Positions 26,191 to 35,306 are shown, counted from the stretch's first letter. The stretch is 64,000 nt of DNA from Amnibacterium endophyticum (GCF_042680685.1 NZ_JBHUEA010000011.1:1-64000), one strand, 5' to 3'. Made by a program: numbers and translations. The notes: a model not told the origin generated them from the letters alone.

Positions 26191-27339
26191 CTACTTGAGG
26201 TCGGACTCGCTGATGTAGCCGCTGTCCACGAGCTCCTTCTGGTAGTTGTCCTTCGTGATCACGGTGGACTGGAACAGGTAGGACGGGACGACCTTGACCT
26301 TGTTGTTGTACGACTTGGTGTCGTTCACCTCGGGGGTCTTGCCGGTCAGGATGTCGTCCGCCATCGAGGCGGCCTCGACGGCCAGCTTGCGGGTGTCCTT
26401 GTAGATCGTCGAGTACTGCGCGTCGGCGATGATCGACTTCACGCTCGGCACCTCGGCGTCCTGGCCCGTGATGATCGGCAGCGGCTTGCTGCCGGACCGC
26501 TTCGAGTCGTAGCCCGCGCCGGTGAGGGCGGAGATGATGCCGATCGAGAGGCCGTCGTAGGGCGAGAGCACGGCGTCGACCTTCTTGCCGCCCGAGTAGG
26601 ACTTGGCGATCAGGTTCTGCATGCGGGCCTTGGCCGTGGCCGGGTCCCAGCGCAGCGTCGCGACCTGGTTGAAGGCGGTCTGGCCGGAGCCGACCACGAG
26701 GGTCTTGTCGTCCAGGTACGGCTTCAGGGTGTCCATCGCGCCGTTGAAGAAGAACGTCGCGTTGTTGTCGTCGGGGCTGCCGGCGAAGAGCTCGATGTTG
26801 AACGGGCCCTTCTCGTCCGTCTTGTTCCCGCTCTCGTCGACCAGGCCGAGGCCCGTCAGCAGGCTCGTCGCCTGCTGCACGCCGACCTTGTAGTTGTCGA
26901 ACGTCGTGTAGTAGTCGACGTTCGGCGAGCCGTTGATCAGGCGGTCGTAGGCGATGACCTTGACGCCCTTGTTCGCCGCGGTCTCGAGCTGGTCGGTCAG
27001 GGCGGTGCCGTCGACCGAGGCGATGATCAGGACCTTCGCGCCCTTGGTGATCATGTTGCCGACCTGCTGGACCTGCGTCGGGATGGAGTCGTTGGCGTAC
27101 TCGAGGTCGACCTTGTAGCCGGCCTTCTCGAGGTCCTTCTTCACCTCGTTGCCGTCGGAGATCCAGCGGCTCGAGGTCTTCGTCGGCATGGCGACGCCGA
27201 CGAGCGCGCCCTTGTTGGCGCCCTCCGCGGCCGCCGAGCCCGTGGCGGGGGCGCCGCCGCCGCGACCGCCGGAGCAGGCCGCGAGGGAGAACGCGAGGCC
27301 GAGGGCGACAGCGCCGGTGGCCACCTTCTTGAACTTCAC
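26191..27339 (-). CDS. Multiple-sugar-binding lipoprotein (ChvE/MmsE-type)
   Basis: 382 residues. The signal peptide MKFKKVATGAVALGLAFSLA runs into lipobox LAAC (Cys about 22), then a Gly-rich linker. The mature part carries ChvE-type segments: GVAMPTKTSSRWISDGNEV, NMITKGAKVLIIASVDGTAL, VKVIAYDRLINGSPNVDYY, AGSPDDNNATFFFNGAMD, PIITGQDAEVPSVKSI. ChvE homologues bind arabinose, galactose, glucose or xylose. The GTG at 27337-27339 has AAAAGGAA upstream. It is the first gene of the minus-strand transporter operon, with a 429-bp regulatory region behind it. Confidence 0.93.
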   Translation of the reverse strand: MKFKKVATGAVALGLAFSLAACSGGRGGGAPATGSAAAEGANKGALVGVAMPTKTSSRWISDGNEVKKDLEKAGYKVDLEYANDSIPTQVQQVGNMITKGAKVLIIASVDGTALTDQLETAANKGVKVIAYDRLINGSPNVDYYTTFDNYKVGVQQATSLLTGLGLVDESGNKTDEKGPFNIELFAGSPDDNNATFFFNGAMDTLKPYLDDKTLVVGSGQTAFNQVATLRWDPATAKARMQNLIAKSYSGGKKVDAVLSPYDGLSIGIISALTGAGYDSKRSGSKPLPIITGQDAEVPSVKSIIADAQYSTIYKDTRKLAVEAASMADDILTGKTPEVNDTKSYNNKVKVVPSYLFQSTVITKDNYQKELVDSGYISESDLK

Positions 27340-27768
27340 TGTGGTTCCTTTTCTGTCCTGGGCGGACGTCGTCGTATCGCTCGTGTCCGAGGAACGCGCC
27401 CCGGTCGGCGTCAGCCGCGCGGGACCATGTGGTGCGTGGAGGGGCCGCCGGGGACGATGTCGCGGGCGGCGCGCAAGGAGACCGGCCCTGTCGCCGATCG
27501 ACGCCTTCTTCGCCGTCCGTGTGCACCGTCTGATCGGTCACATCCGGAGGAGATGGTGCCCGTCCCGGCTGCCGAGGTCAAGCGGGTCGCACTGCGCGTC
27601 GCACATCGTGACGCGTCCGTTATGAGCGCTCACTCGACCGTGACGGCGGTCGGGCGCCCCGGAGCGGCGGTGCGGACGCGGGGCGCGTGCGGGCCGGGCC
27701 GGTGCGCGGGTGCGCCGCGTAGGGTCGCCCCGACGGCGCACCGGGCGCCCGGACGGGAGGAGCGGCGC
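27340..27768 (-). promoter_or_regulatory. 429-bp gene-free regulatory region with a lac-type operator palindrome
   Basis: No supported gene. A perfect 10-bp palindrome TGAGCGCTCA at 27623-27632 equals the core of the classical LacI-family half-site arrangement. On the minus strand a TTGACC hexamer (27577-27582) follows it and could be the -35 of the binding-protein operon, although no good -10 is evident. The LacI regulator at 22251-23261 is the obvious candidate binder. Confidence 0.5.
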
Positions 27769-27951
27769 ATGAGCGATCCGCTGGCGGAGGAGGGCGACGG
27801 CGCCCTCACGGGGATGACGACGAACGGCGCCTTCTCGGGCGACCGGGAGGAGCCCTCGACGGGCGAGGGCGACGACGCCCCGACCTCGGGCATCGAGATC
27901 GAGGGCGAGCCGGACCCCGGCCCCGAGGAGATCGAGCCCGGCCAGGGCTGA
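27769..27951 (+). CDS. Small acidic protein of unknown function
   Basis: 60 residues, rich in Glu, Asp, Gly and Pro, with no hydrophobic segment (MSDPLAEEGDGAL... ends EPDPGPEEIEPGQG). It is probably disordered and soluble. The ATG at 27769 has a strong GGGAGGAG (27755-27762) 6 nt upstream, the main reason to accept it. It converges on the aldose epimerase gene 27 bp away. No family recognised. Confidence 0.6.
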   Translation: MSDPLAEEGDGALTGMTTNGAFSGDREEPSTGEGDDAPTSGIEIEGEPDPGPEEIEPGQG

Positions 27952-27978
27952 CCCCCTCGGTCCGGGGCGGGGCGCGGG

Positions 27979-28881
27979 TCAGACGGCCGCGATCGTCCAG
28001 CCCGCGGTGTGCGCCGCGCCGGGCTCGAGCACGACGAGGTCCGTGCCGCTGTTGAACGCGTCGGGCGGGCAGGTCATCGGCTCGACCGCGAGGCCGGCCC
28101 GGTTCCAGTCCGGCTCCGGTCGGTCCCCCGTGTGCACCTGCACCCAGGGCGCGACGGCCGGGTCCCAGGTCATCCGCACGCCGCGGCCGTCGGCGGCCGT
28201 CAGCGTCACGACGCCGTCGAGCCCCGTGAAGGCGTGGTCGACGAAGCGGTCGCCGATCGTCCGCGGCTCGGCGAAGTCGAACGGGCCGCCGGCGACGTCC
28301 GCGAGGCCCTGCGGGATCAGCCGCTCGGGGTCGACCTCGAGCACCCGGCCGGCGCGGAGGCCGAGGGTCCAGTCGTCGACGCGCCCCGGCCCGGCGACCA
28401 GGTACGGGTGCGCGCTCGTGCCGTACGGCGCGGCGCTCGGCCCCGTGTTCGTCGCGGTGATGCGCGTGGCGAGGCCGTCGTCGTCGAGGACGTACTCGAC
28501 CTGGATCCGCAGCCGGTGCGGGTAGCCGGCCTGCGCCGGCACCTCCGCCTCGAGCAGCACGCGGTCGTGGTGCCGGTCGACGACGCGGTAGTCGGTCCAG
28601 CAGCCGAGGCCGTGCAGGGCGTGACCGCGCTCCGGCTCCGTCAGCGCGAGCTGCTGCTGCTCGCCGTCGAAGGCGTAGCGCCCGTCGACGACGCGGTTCG
28701 GCCACGGCACGAGCACGACGCCGCGGTACAGCGGCCGCACCTCGTCCTCCGCGAAGGGGACGACGAGGTCGCGGCCGCCGGACGCGAGCCGCCGCAGGGA
28801 GGCGCCGACCGTCGCGACGTCGGCGGCGTAGTCGCCGTGGCGCAGCGCGACCTGCGCGCCGCTGAGGGGCAGCCCGCTCAC
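27979..28881 (-). CDS. Aldose 1-epimerase (galactose mutarotase family)
   Basis: 300 residues with a beta-sandwich mutarotase sequence that interconverts the anomers of aldoses. It shows GVVLVPWPNRVVDGRYAFDG, the catalytic-type ERGHALHGLG histidines, YGTSAHPYLV (second conserved His) and the C-terminal LAVEPMTCPPDAFNSGTDLVVLEPG with the catalytic Glu in VEPMT. The GTG start at 28879-28881 overlaps the upstream oxidase stop by 4 bp, so the pair works together: mutarotation before or after oxidation of the sugar. Confidence 0.92.
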   Translation of the reverse strand: MSGLPLSGAQVALRHGDYAADVATVGASLRRLASGGRDLVVPFAEDEVRPLYRGVVLVPWPNRVVDGRYAFDGEQQQLALTEPERGHALHGLGCWTDYRVVDRHHDRVLLEAEVPAQAGYPHRLRIQVEYVLDDDGLATRITATNTGPSAAPYGTSAHPYLVAGPGRVDDWTLGLRAGRVLEVDPERLIPQGLADVAGGPFDFAEPRTIGDRFVDHAFTGLDGVVTLTAADGRGVRMTWDPAVAPWVQVHTGDRPEPDWNRAGLAVEPMTCPPDAFNSGTDLVVLEPGAAHTAGWTIAAV

Positions 28882-30125
28882 GCCGAGGCCCCGAGCAGGG
28901 CGGCGGTGTGCGGCCCGACGAACTTCCGGTCCGGGTCGACCCGCGCGACGAGCTCGCGGAAGTCGCCGAATCGCGGGTACTGCGCGACGACCTGCTCGGG
29001 CGGCACCGTGTGCACCTTGCCCCAGTGGGGCCGCGGCGCGAAGGGCCCCAGCGCCGCCTCGATCCGCGGCGTGAGTGCGACGACCGCCTCCGGCTCGTTC
29101 TTGAACGTGAAGTGGATCGCCATCGACTCCCGGCGCGCCGCGGGGCTGAGCCACAGGTCGTCGGCCGCGATGGTCCGCAGCTCGGTGATGAGCAGGTGCG
29201 GCGTGATGTCGGAGGCGAGCTCGCGGACGGCCGACAGCGCGGCGGCCGCATCGGCCCGGTCGATGAAGTACTCCGTCTGGATCTCGTCGCCGCTGCTCGG
29301 GGTCGAGTCGATCCGGAAGTGGGGCAGGCTCGCCGACCAGGCGCCGGCGACGCCCTGCTGCGTCGTGTTGTCGTCCGGACCCTCGATGATCATGAGCGTG
29401 CCCGACGGGTTCCGGGGCGCGCCCGCGAGCTCGTCCGGCACCTGCTCGTCCGCGGTCGCGACCTTCCGCTTCACCCAGACCTGGCCGATCGTGTCGCCGG
29501 ACCAGTCGGTGAAGACGCTGACGCTGTACCCGGCGCCCGTGACGGCCGGCACGTCGGCGAGCAGCGCGTCCCAGCGCATGCCGGTGTAGACGTCCTGCCG
29601 CACGAGGAAGGTCGGCTGGATCGCGAGCTCGACGCGCGCGACGACCCCGAGCAGGCCGAGCGCGACGACGGAGCCCGGGAAGTCGGCGTCGCCGTGCCGC
29701 ACCCAGCGCAGCGCGCCGTCCGGCCCGACGATCTGCAGCCCGCGCACCGCGGTGGACAGGTTCCCGTTCAGGTCGCCCGAGCCGTGGGTGCCGGTCGCGA
29801 TCGCCCCGCCGACGGAGATGTGCGGCAGCGAGCCCATGTTGTGCAGCGCCCAGCCCTCGTCCTCGAGGAATGTCGCGACGGCCGCGTACCGCGTGCCCGC
29901 GCCCAGGGCCACGACGCCGCGATCGGCGTCGATCGCGAAGCCGGGGTCGATGCCCGTCGCGGTGACGAGCGCCCCGTCGGTGTCCGCGAGGTCGTTGAAG
30001 GAGTGCCGGGTGCCGAGCGCCCGGATCCGCCGGTGCGACGCCACGACCTCCTGCAGCTCCTCCACGGTGGCCGGCGAGATCACCTCGCCCGCCCGGTACT
30101 CGTAGGTGCCTGACCAGTTGCGCAT
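28878..30125 (-). CDS. FAD-linked alditol oxidase-type oxidoreductase (VAO family)
   Basis: 415 residues, the length of actinobacterial alditol oxidase (AldO/xylitol oxidase) and L-gulono/arabinono-lactone oxidases. The N-terminal FAD-binding domain has RIRALGTRHSFNDLADTDG and the FAD pyrophosphate segment SVGGAIATGTHGSG (about residues 105-118). The C-terminal part has the family motif RPHWGKVHT (about 374-382). The ATG at 30123-30125 has GAGGAGGACC upstream. It is coupled to aldose 1-epimerase. It probably oxidises a sugar alcohol or lactone and yields hydrogen peroxide; the substrate is not certain. Confidence 0.88.
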   Translation of the reverse strand: MRNWSGTYEYRAGEVISPATVEELQEVVASHRRIRALGTRHSFNDLADTDGALVTATGIDPGFAIDADRGVVALGAGTRYAAVATFLEDEGWALHNMGSLPHISVGGAIATGTHGSGDLNGNLSTAVRGLQIVGPDGALRWVRHGDADFPGSVVALGLLGVVARVELAIQPTFLVRQDVYTGMRWDALLADVPAVTGAGYSVSVFTDWSGDTIGQVWVKRKVATADEQVPDELAGAPRNPSGTLMIIEGPDDNTTQQGVAGAWSASLPHFRIDSTPSSGDEIQTEYFIDRADAAAALSAVRELASDITPHLLITELRTIAADDLWLSPAARRESMAIHFTFKNEPEAVVALTPRIEAALGPFAPRPHWGKVHTVPPEQVVAQYPRFGDFRELVARVDPDRKFVGPHTAALLGASA

Positions 30126-30152
30126 CTCGGTCCTCCTCGTCCGCCCGCCCCA

Positions 30153-30181
30153 TCCTGCCGTCTCGAGGGGGTGCGGCAGGA
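30153..30181 (-). terminator. Short hairpin between ROK regulator and oxidase genes
   Basis: 8-bp arms TCCTGCCG (30153-30160) and CGGCAGGA (30174-30181) in the 77-bp gap after the ROK stop. A weak terminator or attenuator. Confidence 0.5.
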
Positions 30182-30202
30182 CGCGGCCGGTCGCGCCGCG
30201 AC

Positions 30203-31381
30203 TCAGGAGCGGTAGGCGGCGGGGTCGTCGAGCAGGGGCGCGAAGGCGAGCTCGGCGGCCCCGATCACGAGGATGCCCGAGCCGAGCTCGCCCCGCCGCA
30301 GCTCCACGCGGTCGCCGACGCCCGGCAGCGCCGTGCCCGCGACGAGCTGCTCGATCCGGTGCCCGGCCACCGCCGCGAGGGCCGACAGCGAGCCGCCCAG
30401 CACGACCCGCGCGGGGTTCAGCACGACGACCGTGTTCGCGATCGCGACGGCCAGCGCGGCCGCCTGCCGCTCGACCTCCGCGGCCACCGCCGGCTCCTCG
30501 GCGGCGGCGAGGAGCGCCGCCTCGAGCTCGTCCGGCCCCGCGTCGTCGAGCCCCAGCACGTCGAGGAGCGCCGAGCGGCGCACCAGCGCCTCCAGCGTGC
30601 CGGGCACGCCGAGCGTGTCCCGCTCGCCGGCGCCGCCGATGACCGCGTGCCCGAACTCGCCCGCGTGCCCGCTCGATCCGGTGAGCGGACGGCCGCCCGC
30701 GACGATGCCCCCGCCGATGCCGCTCGCGCCGCCGTTCAGGTAGACGAGGTCCTCGACGCCGCGGCCCGCGCCGAAGAGCCACTCCGCGCGGACGCCGAGC
30801 GCGGCGTCGTTCGCGATCGCGACCGGCACGTCGAGCGCGTGCTCGAGCAGCGCGGCGAGCGGCACGTCCCGCCACCCGAGGTGCGGGGCGAGCCGGACGA
30901 CGCCGTCGGCCGTGGCGACCACCCCCGGCACCGCCACCCCCGCCCCGAGCGGGTCGCGGTCGGGATGCGCCGCGAGCAGCCGAGCCGCGGAGTCGCCGGC
31001 CGCGCGGACCGCGTCGTCGACCCCCGGCGGGCTCGTGAACGGCGTGCGCTCGACCGCGAGGACGCGGCCGCCGAGGCGCACGAGCGCTGTGGTGACGGCG
31101 TCGACCTCCGGGTTCACGGCGATCGCGACCGGCCGCTCCCCCGTCCGCACGAGCGGGCTCGGCCGTCCGACCTGGCCGAGCGGCGCCGCCTCGTCCTCCA
31201 CGACGAGGCCGCGCTCGGCGAGCTCGGCCACCAGGGCGCCGACGGTCGAGCGGTTGAGGCCGCTGGTGCGGGTCAGCTCGCTGCGGGTGGCGGGCGCCGC
31301 GTGCACGCGGCGCAGCAGCAGCGCGAGGTTGCGGCGACGCCCCGAGGCGCCCAGCGCGAGCGGGGCGTCGAGGCGGGTCAC
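30203..31381 (-). CDS. ROK-family regulator/kinase-like protein without the zinc motif
   Basis: 392 residues. The N-terminal helix-turn-helix is RSELTRTSGLNRSTVGALVAELAERGL-like (about residues 32-60). The ROK domain has GVAVPGVVATADGVV, NDAALGVRAEWLFGAGRG, NGGASGIGGGIVAGG and GHAGEFGHAVI. The usual CxCGxxGCxE zinc site is replaced by GGAGERDTLGVPGTLE, so it has no such cysteines, in contrast to the ROK protein at 17576-18796. The GTG start at 31379-31381 has no good ribosome site. It lies within the sugar-acid/alditol gene group and probably controls it. Confidence 0.88.
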   Translation of the reverse strand: MTRLDAPLALGASGRRRNLALLLRRVHAAPATRSELTRTSGLNRSTVGALVAELAERGLVVEDEAAPLGQVGRPSPLVRTGERPVAIAVNPEVDAVTTALVRLGGRVLAVERTPFTSPPGVDDAVRAAGDSAARLLAAHPDRDPLGAGVAVPGVVATADGVVRLAPHLGWRDVPLAALLEHALDVPVAIANDAALGVRAEWLFGAGRGVEDLVYLNGGASGIGGGIVAGGRPLTGSSGHAGEFGHAVIGGAGERDTLGVPGTLEALVRRSALLDVLGLDDAGPDELEAALLAAAEEPAVAAEVERQAAALAVAIANTVVVLNPARVVLGGSLSALAAVAGHRIEQLVAGTALPGVGDRVELRRGELGSGILVIGAAELAFAPLLDDPAAYRS

Positions 31382-31423
31382 GGCGTCAGTGTAGGAAAGC
31401 CGCTCCCCGCGGCCGCTCCCCCG

Positions 31424-32596
31424 TCACGCCCGGTGGAAGTAGCTCCGCGCGTCCGGCGGTCGGATGTCGGCGACCGCGTCGTCGAAGATCCGCATCGGGT
31501 GCGGGACGTAGGGGTGCTCCGCGATGGCCTCGAGGTCGAGCTCGACGCCGAGCCCCGGGCCCTCCGGGATCATCACGTCGCCCTCGGCCGTCAGCACGAG
31601 GTGCTCGTCGGAGATGTCGGCGCGCCACGGCACGTCGACCGCCATGATCTCGAGGTACCGGAAGTCCGCCGCCGCCGCCCCGAGCTGCAGGGTCGCCGCG
31701 GTGCTGAGCGGGCCGCTCGGGTTGTGCGGCGCGAACGGCACGGAGTGCGCCGAGGCGAGCGTCGCGATGAACGCGAGCTCCGACAGGCCGCCGGCATGGG
31801 TCACGTCGGGCTGCACGTAGTCGACCGCGCCGCGGGCGAGCAGCGGCACGAAGGCGTCGCGGCCGAACAGCCGCTCCCCCGCGGCGATCGCGATCGGCGA
31901 CCGCGACCGCACCTCGGCGAGCGCGTCGAGGCCGAGCGGCGGCGTCGGCTCCTCGAGGAAGACGATGCCGTGGGGCTCGAGCGCGCGGGCGACGCGGATC
32001 GCGGTGGGCACGTCGAACCGGCCGTGCGCGTCGATGAACAGCTCGACGTCGTCGCCGACCGCCTCGCGGACGGCCGCGACCGGCTCGAGCATGCGGGCGA
32101 GGTCCCGCGGCGCGAGCGTCTGGTCCGCCGCCTCGAACGGGTCCCACTTGAGGCCCCGGAAGCCCTGGTCGACGGTGCGGAGGGCGGCGGCCGCGAAGTC
32201 CTCGGGCGTCCTCGCCCCCGAGAACCAGCCGTTCGCATAGGCGCGCACCCGGTCCCTGCCCCGGCCGCCGAGCAGGCGGTGCACGGGCACGCCGAGGGCC
32301 CGGGCGGACACGTCCCACATCGCGGTCTCGAGCGCGGAGAGCGCCGTCATCGTCACGGGCCCGCCGCGCCAGTAGGCGTCCCGGCCCAGCTCGTAGACCG
32401 TGCGCGTGATCCGCGTCGGGTCGAGCCCGACGACCTTCTCGGCGAGCAGGCGCAGGGCGCCGAGGACCGCGTGCTCCTGGCCCTCGAGGGTCGCCTCGGC
32501 GACGCCGGTCACGCCCTCGTCGGTGCGGAGCACGACGAGCACGAGGTTCGTCCGGTAGAAGTCGACGACGATCGTCTCGAGGGCGCTGATCCGCAC
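31424..32596 (-). CDS. Mandelate racemase/muconate lactonizing enzyme family, galactonate-dehydratase-like
   Basis: 390 residues of the enolase superfamily, which abstracts the proton next to a carboxylate in sugar acids. The capping domain precedes a barrel with GLKWDPF (about residue 150), and the three metal acids fall in FIDAHGRF (about D189), IVFLEEPTPP (about E215) and AAGERLFG (about E241). The catalytic-type His is in FAPHNPSGPLS (about 293). KWDPF and APHxPxGP are the patterns of D-galactonate dehydratase and relatives. The GTG start has GAGGAAGGA upstream. It diverges from a LacI gene across a 165-bp region with an operator-like site. Confidence 0.9.
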   Translation of the reverse strand: MRISALETIVVDFYRTNLVLVVLRTDEGVTGVAEATLEGQEHAVLGALRLLAEKVVGLDPTRITRTVYELGRDAYWRGGPVTMTALSALETAMWDVSARALGVPVHRLLGGRGRDRVRAYANGWFSGARTPEDFAAAALRTVDQGFRGLKWDPFEAADQTLAPRDLARMLEPVAAVREAVGDDVELFIDAHGRFDVPTAIRVARALEPHGIVFLEEPTPPLGLDALAEVRSRSPIAIAAGERLFGRDAFVPLLARGAVDYVQPDVTHAGGLSELAFIATLASAHSVPFAPHNPSGPLSTAATLQLGAAAADFRYLEIMAVDVPWRADISDEHLVLTAEGDVMIPEGPGLGVELDLEAIAEHPYVPHPMRIFDDAVADIRPPDARSYFHRA

Positions 32597-32694
32597 GGGG
32601 GTCCTTCCTCAGCGGGCCGGCCGGACGGCCGGTCCCGCCCTCATCCTCACCCCTCGCCGGACGGCCGGGGTGGAACGGGGGTCTTGTCGAGCCC

Positions 32695-32705
32695 CGAAAG
32701 TTTCG
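32695..32705. promoter_or_regulatory. LacI-type operator candidate CGAAAGTTTCG
   Basis: An 11-bp palindrome in the divergent region between the galactonate-dehydratase-like gene and the LacI gene, 57 bp before the LacI start. Its AT-rich core stands out in this GC-rich DNA and resembles sites at 33825 and 52403. Confidence 0.55.
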
Positions 32706-32761
32706 ACAGGATGCCCGAACGATCCGACGGCGGATCGGGGCCGAGGGGCGGAGCACACCGG

Positions 32762-33817
32762 ATGAGCGACGACGACGGGGGGCGCGGCTCCAGGACGACC
32801 CTCGCGATGGTCGCGGGCGAGGCGGGGGTCTCGCTCTCCACGATCTCGAAGGTGCTGAACGGGCACGCGGACGTCGCGGCCGGCACCCGGCAGCGCGTCG
32901 AGCTGCTGCTCGACGCCCACGACTACCGGCGCCGCGGCACGGTCGCCAAGGGCTCGACCCTGCTCGAGCTCGTGTTCTCGGACCTCGCCAACCCGTGGGG
33001 CGCCGAGATCCTCACCGGAGTGCAGGGCGTCGCCCACCCGGAGGGGATGAGCGTCGTGCTGTCGCCGAGCGGCGAGCACCACGCGCCGACCCCGGACTGG
33101 CTCTCGGGCGTGCTGCGGCGGCGCCCGGCGGGCGTGCTGCTCGTGTCGACCGACCCGTCCGGGCAGATGCGGGAGCGCCTGACGTCGCGGAGCATCCCCT
33201 ACGCGGTCATCGACCCCGCCGGCGAGCTGCCGCCCGGCGTGGCCTCCGTCGGCTCGACGAACTGGGCGGGCGGCTTCGCCGCCACACGGCACCTGATCGA
33301 GCTGGGCCACACCCGGATCGCCGCGATCAGCGGCCATGCGCACATGCTCTGCTCGTGGGCGCGCCTCGACGGCTTCCGCTCCGCGATGGGCTCCGCGGGC
33401 CTCCGGGTGCGCGACGACGAGGTGCACATGGGCGACTTCCTCGTCAGCGGCGGACGCGTCGCGGCAGCGAGGCTGCTCGGCACCGACGACCGGCCGACCG
33501 CGATCTTCGCGGGCAACGACCTGCAGGCGCTCGGCGTGATCGAGGTCGCGGCGGAGCTCGGGCTGCGCGTCCCCGAGGACCTCTCGGTCGTCGGCTACGA
33601 CGACACGAACGTCGCGGTCTGGGCCAGGCCGCGCCTCACGACGGTGCACCAGCCGATCCGCCTGATGGCGGCCGAGGCGGCGCGCATCGTGCTCCGCCTG
33701 GCCGCGGGCGAGTCGACCGAGCGCCCCCGCCTCGAGCTCGCCACCCACCTCGTCGTCCGGGACAGCACGGCACCGCCGCACGGCGCGCACGACGGGGCCG
33801 TGATGCGATCGAGATGA
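32762..33817 (+). CDS. LacI-family transcriptional regulator
   Basis: 351 residues. The helix-turn-helix is LAMVAGEAGVSLSTISKVLNG (about residues 14-34), and the effector-binding domain has HLIELGHTRIAAISGH, FAGNDLQALGVIEVAAELGL and EDLSVVGYDDTNVAVWARP. The hinge lacks the usual PN/AxALA helix sequence (YRRRGTVAKGSTLLELVF), which may alter minor-groove contacts. The ATG at 32762 has only a weak ribosome site; ATG 32711 is an alternative. It sits directly upstream of the transporter operon and is flanked by CGAAAG-type sites on both sides. Confidence 0.9.
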   Translation: MSDDDGGRGSRTTLAMVAGEAGVSLSTISKVLNGHADVAAGTRQRVELLLDAHDYRRRGTVAKGSTLLELVFSDLANPWGAEILTGVQGVAHPEGMSVVLSPSGEHHAPTPDWLSGVLRRRPAGVLLVSTDPSGQMRERLTSRSIPYAVIDPAGELPPGVASVGSTNWAGGFAATRHLIELGHTRIAAISGHAHMLCSWARLDGFRSAMGSAGLRVRDDEVHMGDFLVSGGRVAAARLLGTDDRPTAIFAGNDLQALGVIEVAAELGLRVPEDLSVVGYDDTNVAVWARPRLTTVHQPIRLMAAEAARIVLRLAAGESTERPRLELATHLVVRDSTAPPHGAHDGAVMRSR

Positions 33818-33824
33818 AGACGCG

Positions 33825-33865
33825 CGGAAGTTTTCGTTGACATCGTGGCGACCCGCAACAAAACT
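33825..33865 (+). promoter_or_regulatory. Promoter and operator of the MalE-type transporter operon
   Basis: Operator-like CGGAAGTTTTCG (33825-33836) directly abuts TTGACA (33837-33842). AAAACT follows 17 nt later (33860-33865). The binding-protein ATG lies 116 nt downstream. The layout suggests repression or activation by the LacI protein encoded just upstream. Confidence 0.65.
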
Positions 33866-33980
33866 GACCCCCGCCGACGGCGCATCCGTGCTCCGGCGGC
33901 GCTACCAAGCACAGCAAGTTCAACGAGGAACGACGACGCCATCACTGGGCACGAGCCCGGCGTCGGAGAGGACATCGACG

Positions 33981-35306
33981 ATGACGACTCTTCCTTCCGG
34001 TTCCGGCTTCACCCGCCGGACCCTGCTCGGCGCCGGCGTCAGCGCCGCCGCGGTCGGCCTGCTGGCCGCCTGCAGCGGAGGCTCCGGCGGCAACAGCGGC
34101 AGCGGTGGCGGCGACGCCTCCAAGCCGCTGAAGTTCTGGAACATGCCGTGGGGCGCCCCGGCGTTCCTCACCGAGGACAAGCGGATCACCGCGGCCTACC
34201 AGCCGAAGGACGGCTTCGGGAAGGCCCAGTACCAGCAGATCCAGTGGGCCAACTTCATCCAGTCGTTCTCGACCGCGGTCGCGGCGAACAACGGCCCCGC
34301 CGTCAGCTCCGGCGGCGGCACCCAGGCGTTCCTCTTCGCGAGCCAGGACAAGATCGCGTACGCGGACAACCTGCTCGACTCGTGGAAGAGCAACGGGATC
34401 TACGACGACTTCCTGCCGGGCGTCGTCGACACCCTGAAGACGGACAAGGGCTACGCGGCCGTCCCCTACAACCTCGACATGCGCCTCGTCTGGTACAACC
34501 AGGCGCTGCTCGACCAGGCCGGCGCCGACGTGCCGACCGACTGGGACTCCTACGAGGAGATGTGCCGCAAGCTGAAGAAGATCGGCGTCTACGGCTACGG
34601 CACCCGCTCGGGCGCCGGCGCCTTCACCGGCTTCCACCAGATGGTCGCGCACATGATCAACAACGGCGGCGGTCTCTTCAACTCCGACCAGGAGCCGGAC
34701 GTCGTCACCGAGCCGAACATCCAGGCGATCGAGTGGGTGCTCGGGATGGTGAAGAACGGGTACTCCGACCCGCGCGCCGCCACCTACACGAGCGACAACT
34801 TCTACTCGCAGGTCAGCGCGAAGAAGTTCGGCGGCGCGTGGGACGGCGCCGGCCTCAAGCCGAACGTGGACGCGGCCGTCGCCAAGGACATGATCGTGGG
34901 CGACCCGCTGACGGGCCCGAGCGGCGACAAGGGCGCGCTCTACTTCCCGAACAACATCATGATGTACAAGAACACCCCGAGCCAGGAGGCCTCGGAGGCG
35001 TTCCTCACGTACTACTACAAGAACATGGCGCCGCTCTGGACCAAGAACACCGGCATCGGCCTGCCCGTGCTCAAGTCCATCGCGAACGCCGCGTACAAGG
35101 ACGACCCCGACGCGACGAAGATCCTGAACGTCTGGCAGCCGATCTCGAAGACGTGGGGCGCCCCCGGGCAGAACACCGTCTTCCTGAACGTCACGAAGGT
35201 CGACGGCACGCAGCCGACGATCAACTTCGCGCAGTCGGTGCTGGGCGGCAACGTCACGGCGAAGGGTGCGCTCGAGACCCTGCAGAAGGCGCTCGAGTCC
35301 GCCTGA
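33981..35306 (+). CDS. Sugar ABC transporter substrate-binding lipoprotein (MalE-type, Tat-like signal)
   Basis: 441 residues. The signal sequence has a twin-arginine-like TRRTLLGAG, then a hydrophobic stretch and lipobox LLAAC (Cys about 33), suggesting Tat-exported lipoprotein. A Gly/Ser linker precedes an extracellular solute-binding family 1 domain with KPLKFWNMPWGAP, SSGGGTQAFLFASQDKI, YNLDMRLVWYNQALLDQAG and YFPNNIMMYKNTPSQEASEAF. GGAGAGGA (33965-33972) fixes the start. First gene of an operon with two permeases and no ATPase gene, so it must share an MsiK/MsmX-like ATPase from elsewhere. Confidence 0.92.
   Translation: MTTLPSGSGFTRRTLLGAGVSAAAVGLLAACSGGSGGNSGSGGGDASKPLKFWNMPWGAPAFLTEDKRITAAYQPKDGFGKAQYQQIQWANFIQSFSTAVAANNGPAVSSGGGTQAFLFASQDKIAYADNLLDSWKSNGIYDDFLPGVVDTLKTDKGYAAVPYNLDMRLVWYNQALLDQAGADVPTDWDSYEEMCRKLKKIGVYGYGTRSGAGAFTGFHQMVAHMINNGGGLFNSDQEPDVVTEPNIQAIEWVLGMVKNGYSDPRAATYTSDNFYSQVSAKKFGGAWDGAGLKPNVDAAVAKDMIVGDPLTGPSGDKGALYFPNNIMMYKNTPSQEASEAFLTYYYKNMAPLWTKNTGIGLPVLKSIANAAYKDDPDATKILNVWQPISKTWGAPGQNTVFLNVTKVDGTQPTINFAQSVLGGNVTAKGALETLQKALESA

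Noticed and set aside
23345..27541. A 4.2-kb continuous minus-strand frame over the whole sugar transporter operon
   Set aside because: Only its last 411 codons (24580-23345, permease) are protein-like. The rest is a shadow of the ATPase and binding-protein genes, a common effect of extreme GC content.
27769..27951. Rejecting the small acidic frame as noise
   Set aside because: It was nearly discarded because no family is recognised, but the strong GGGAGGAG site and non-shadow position kept it at moderate confidence.
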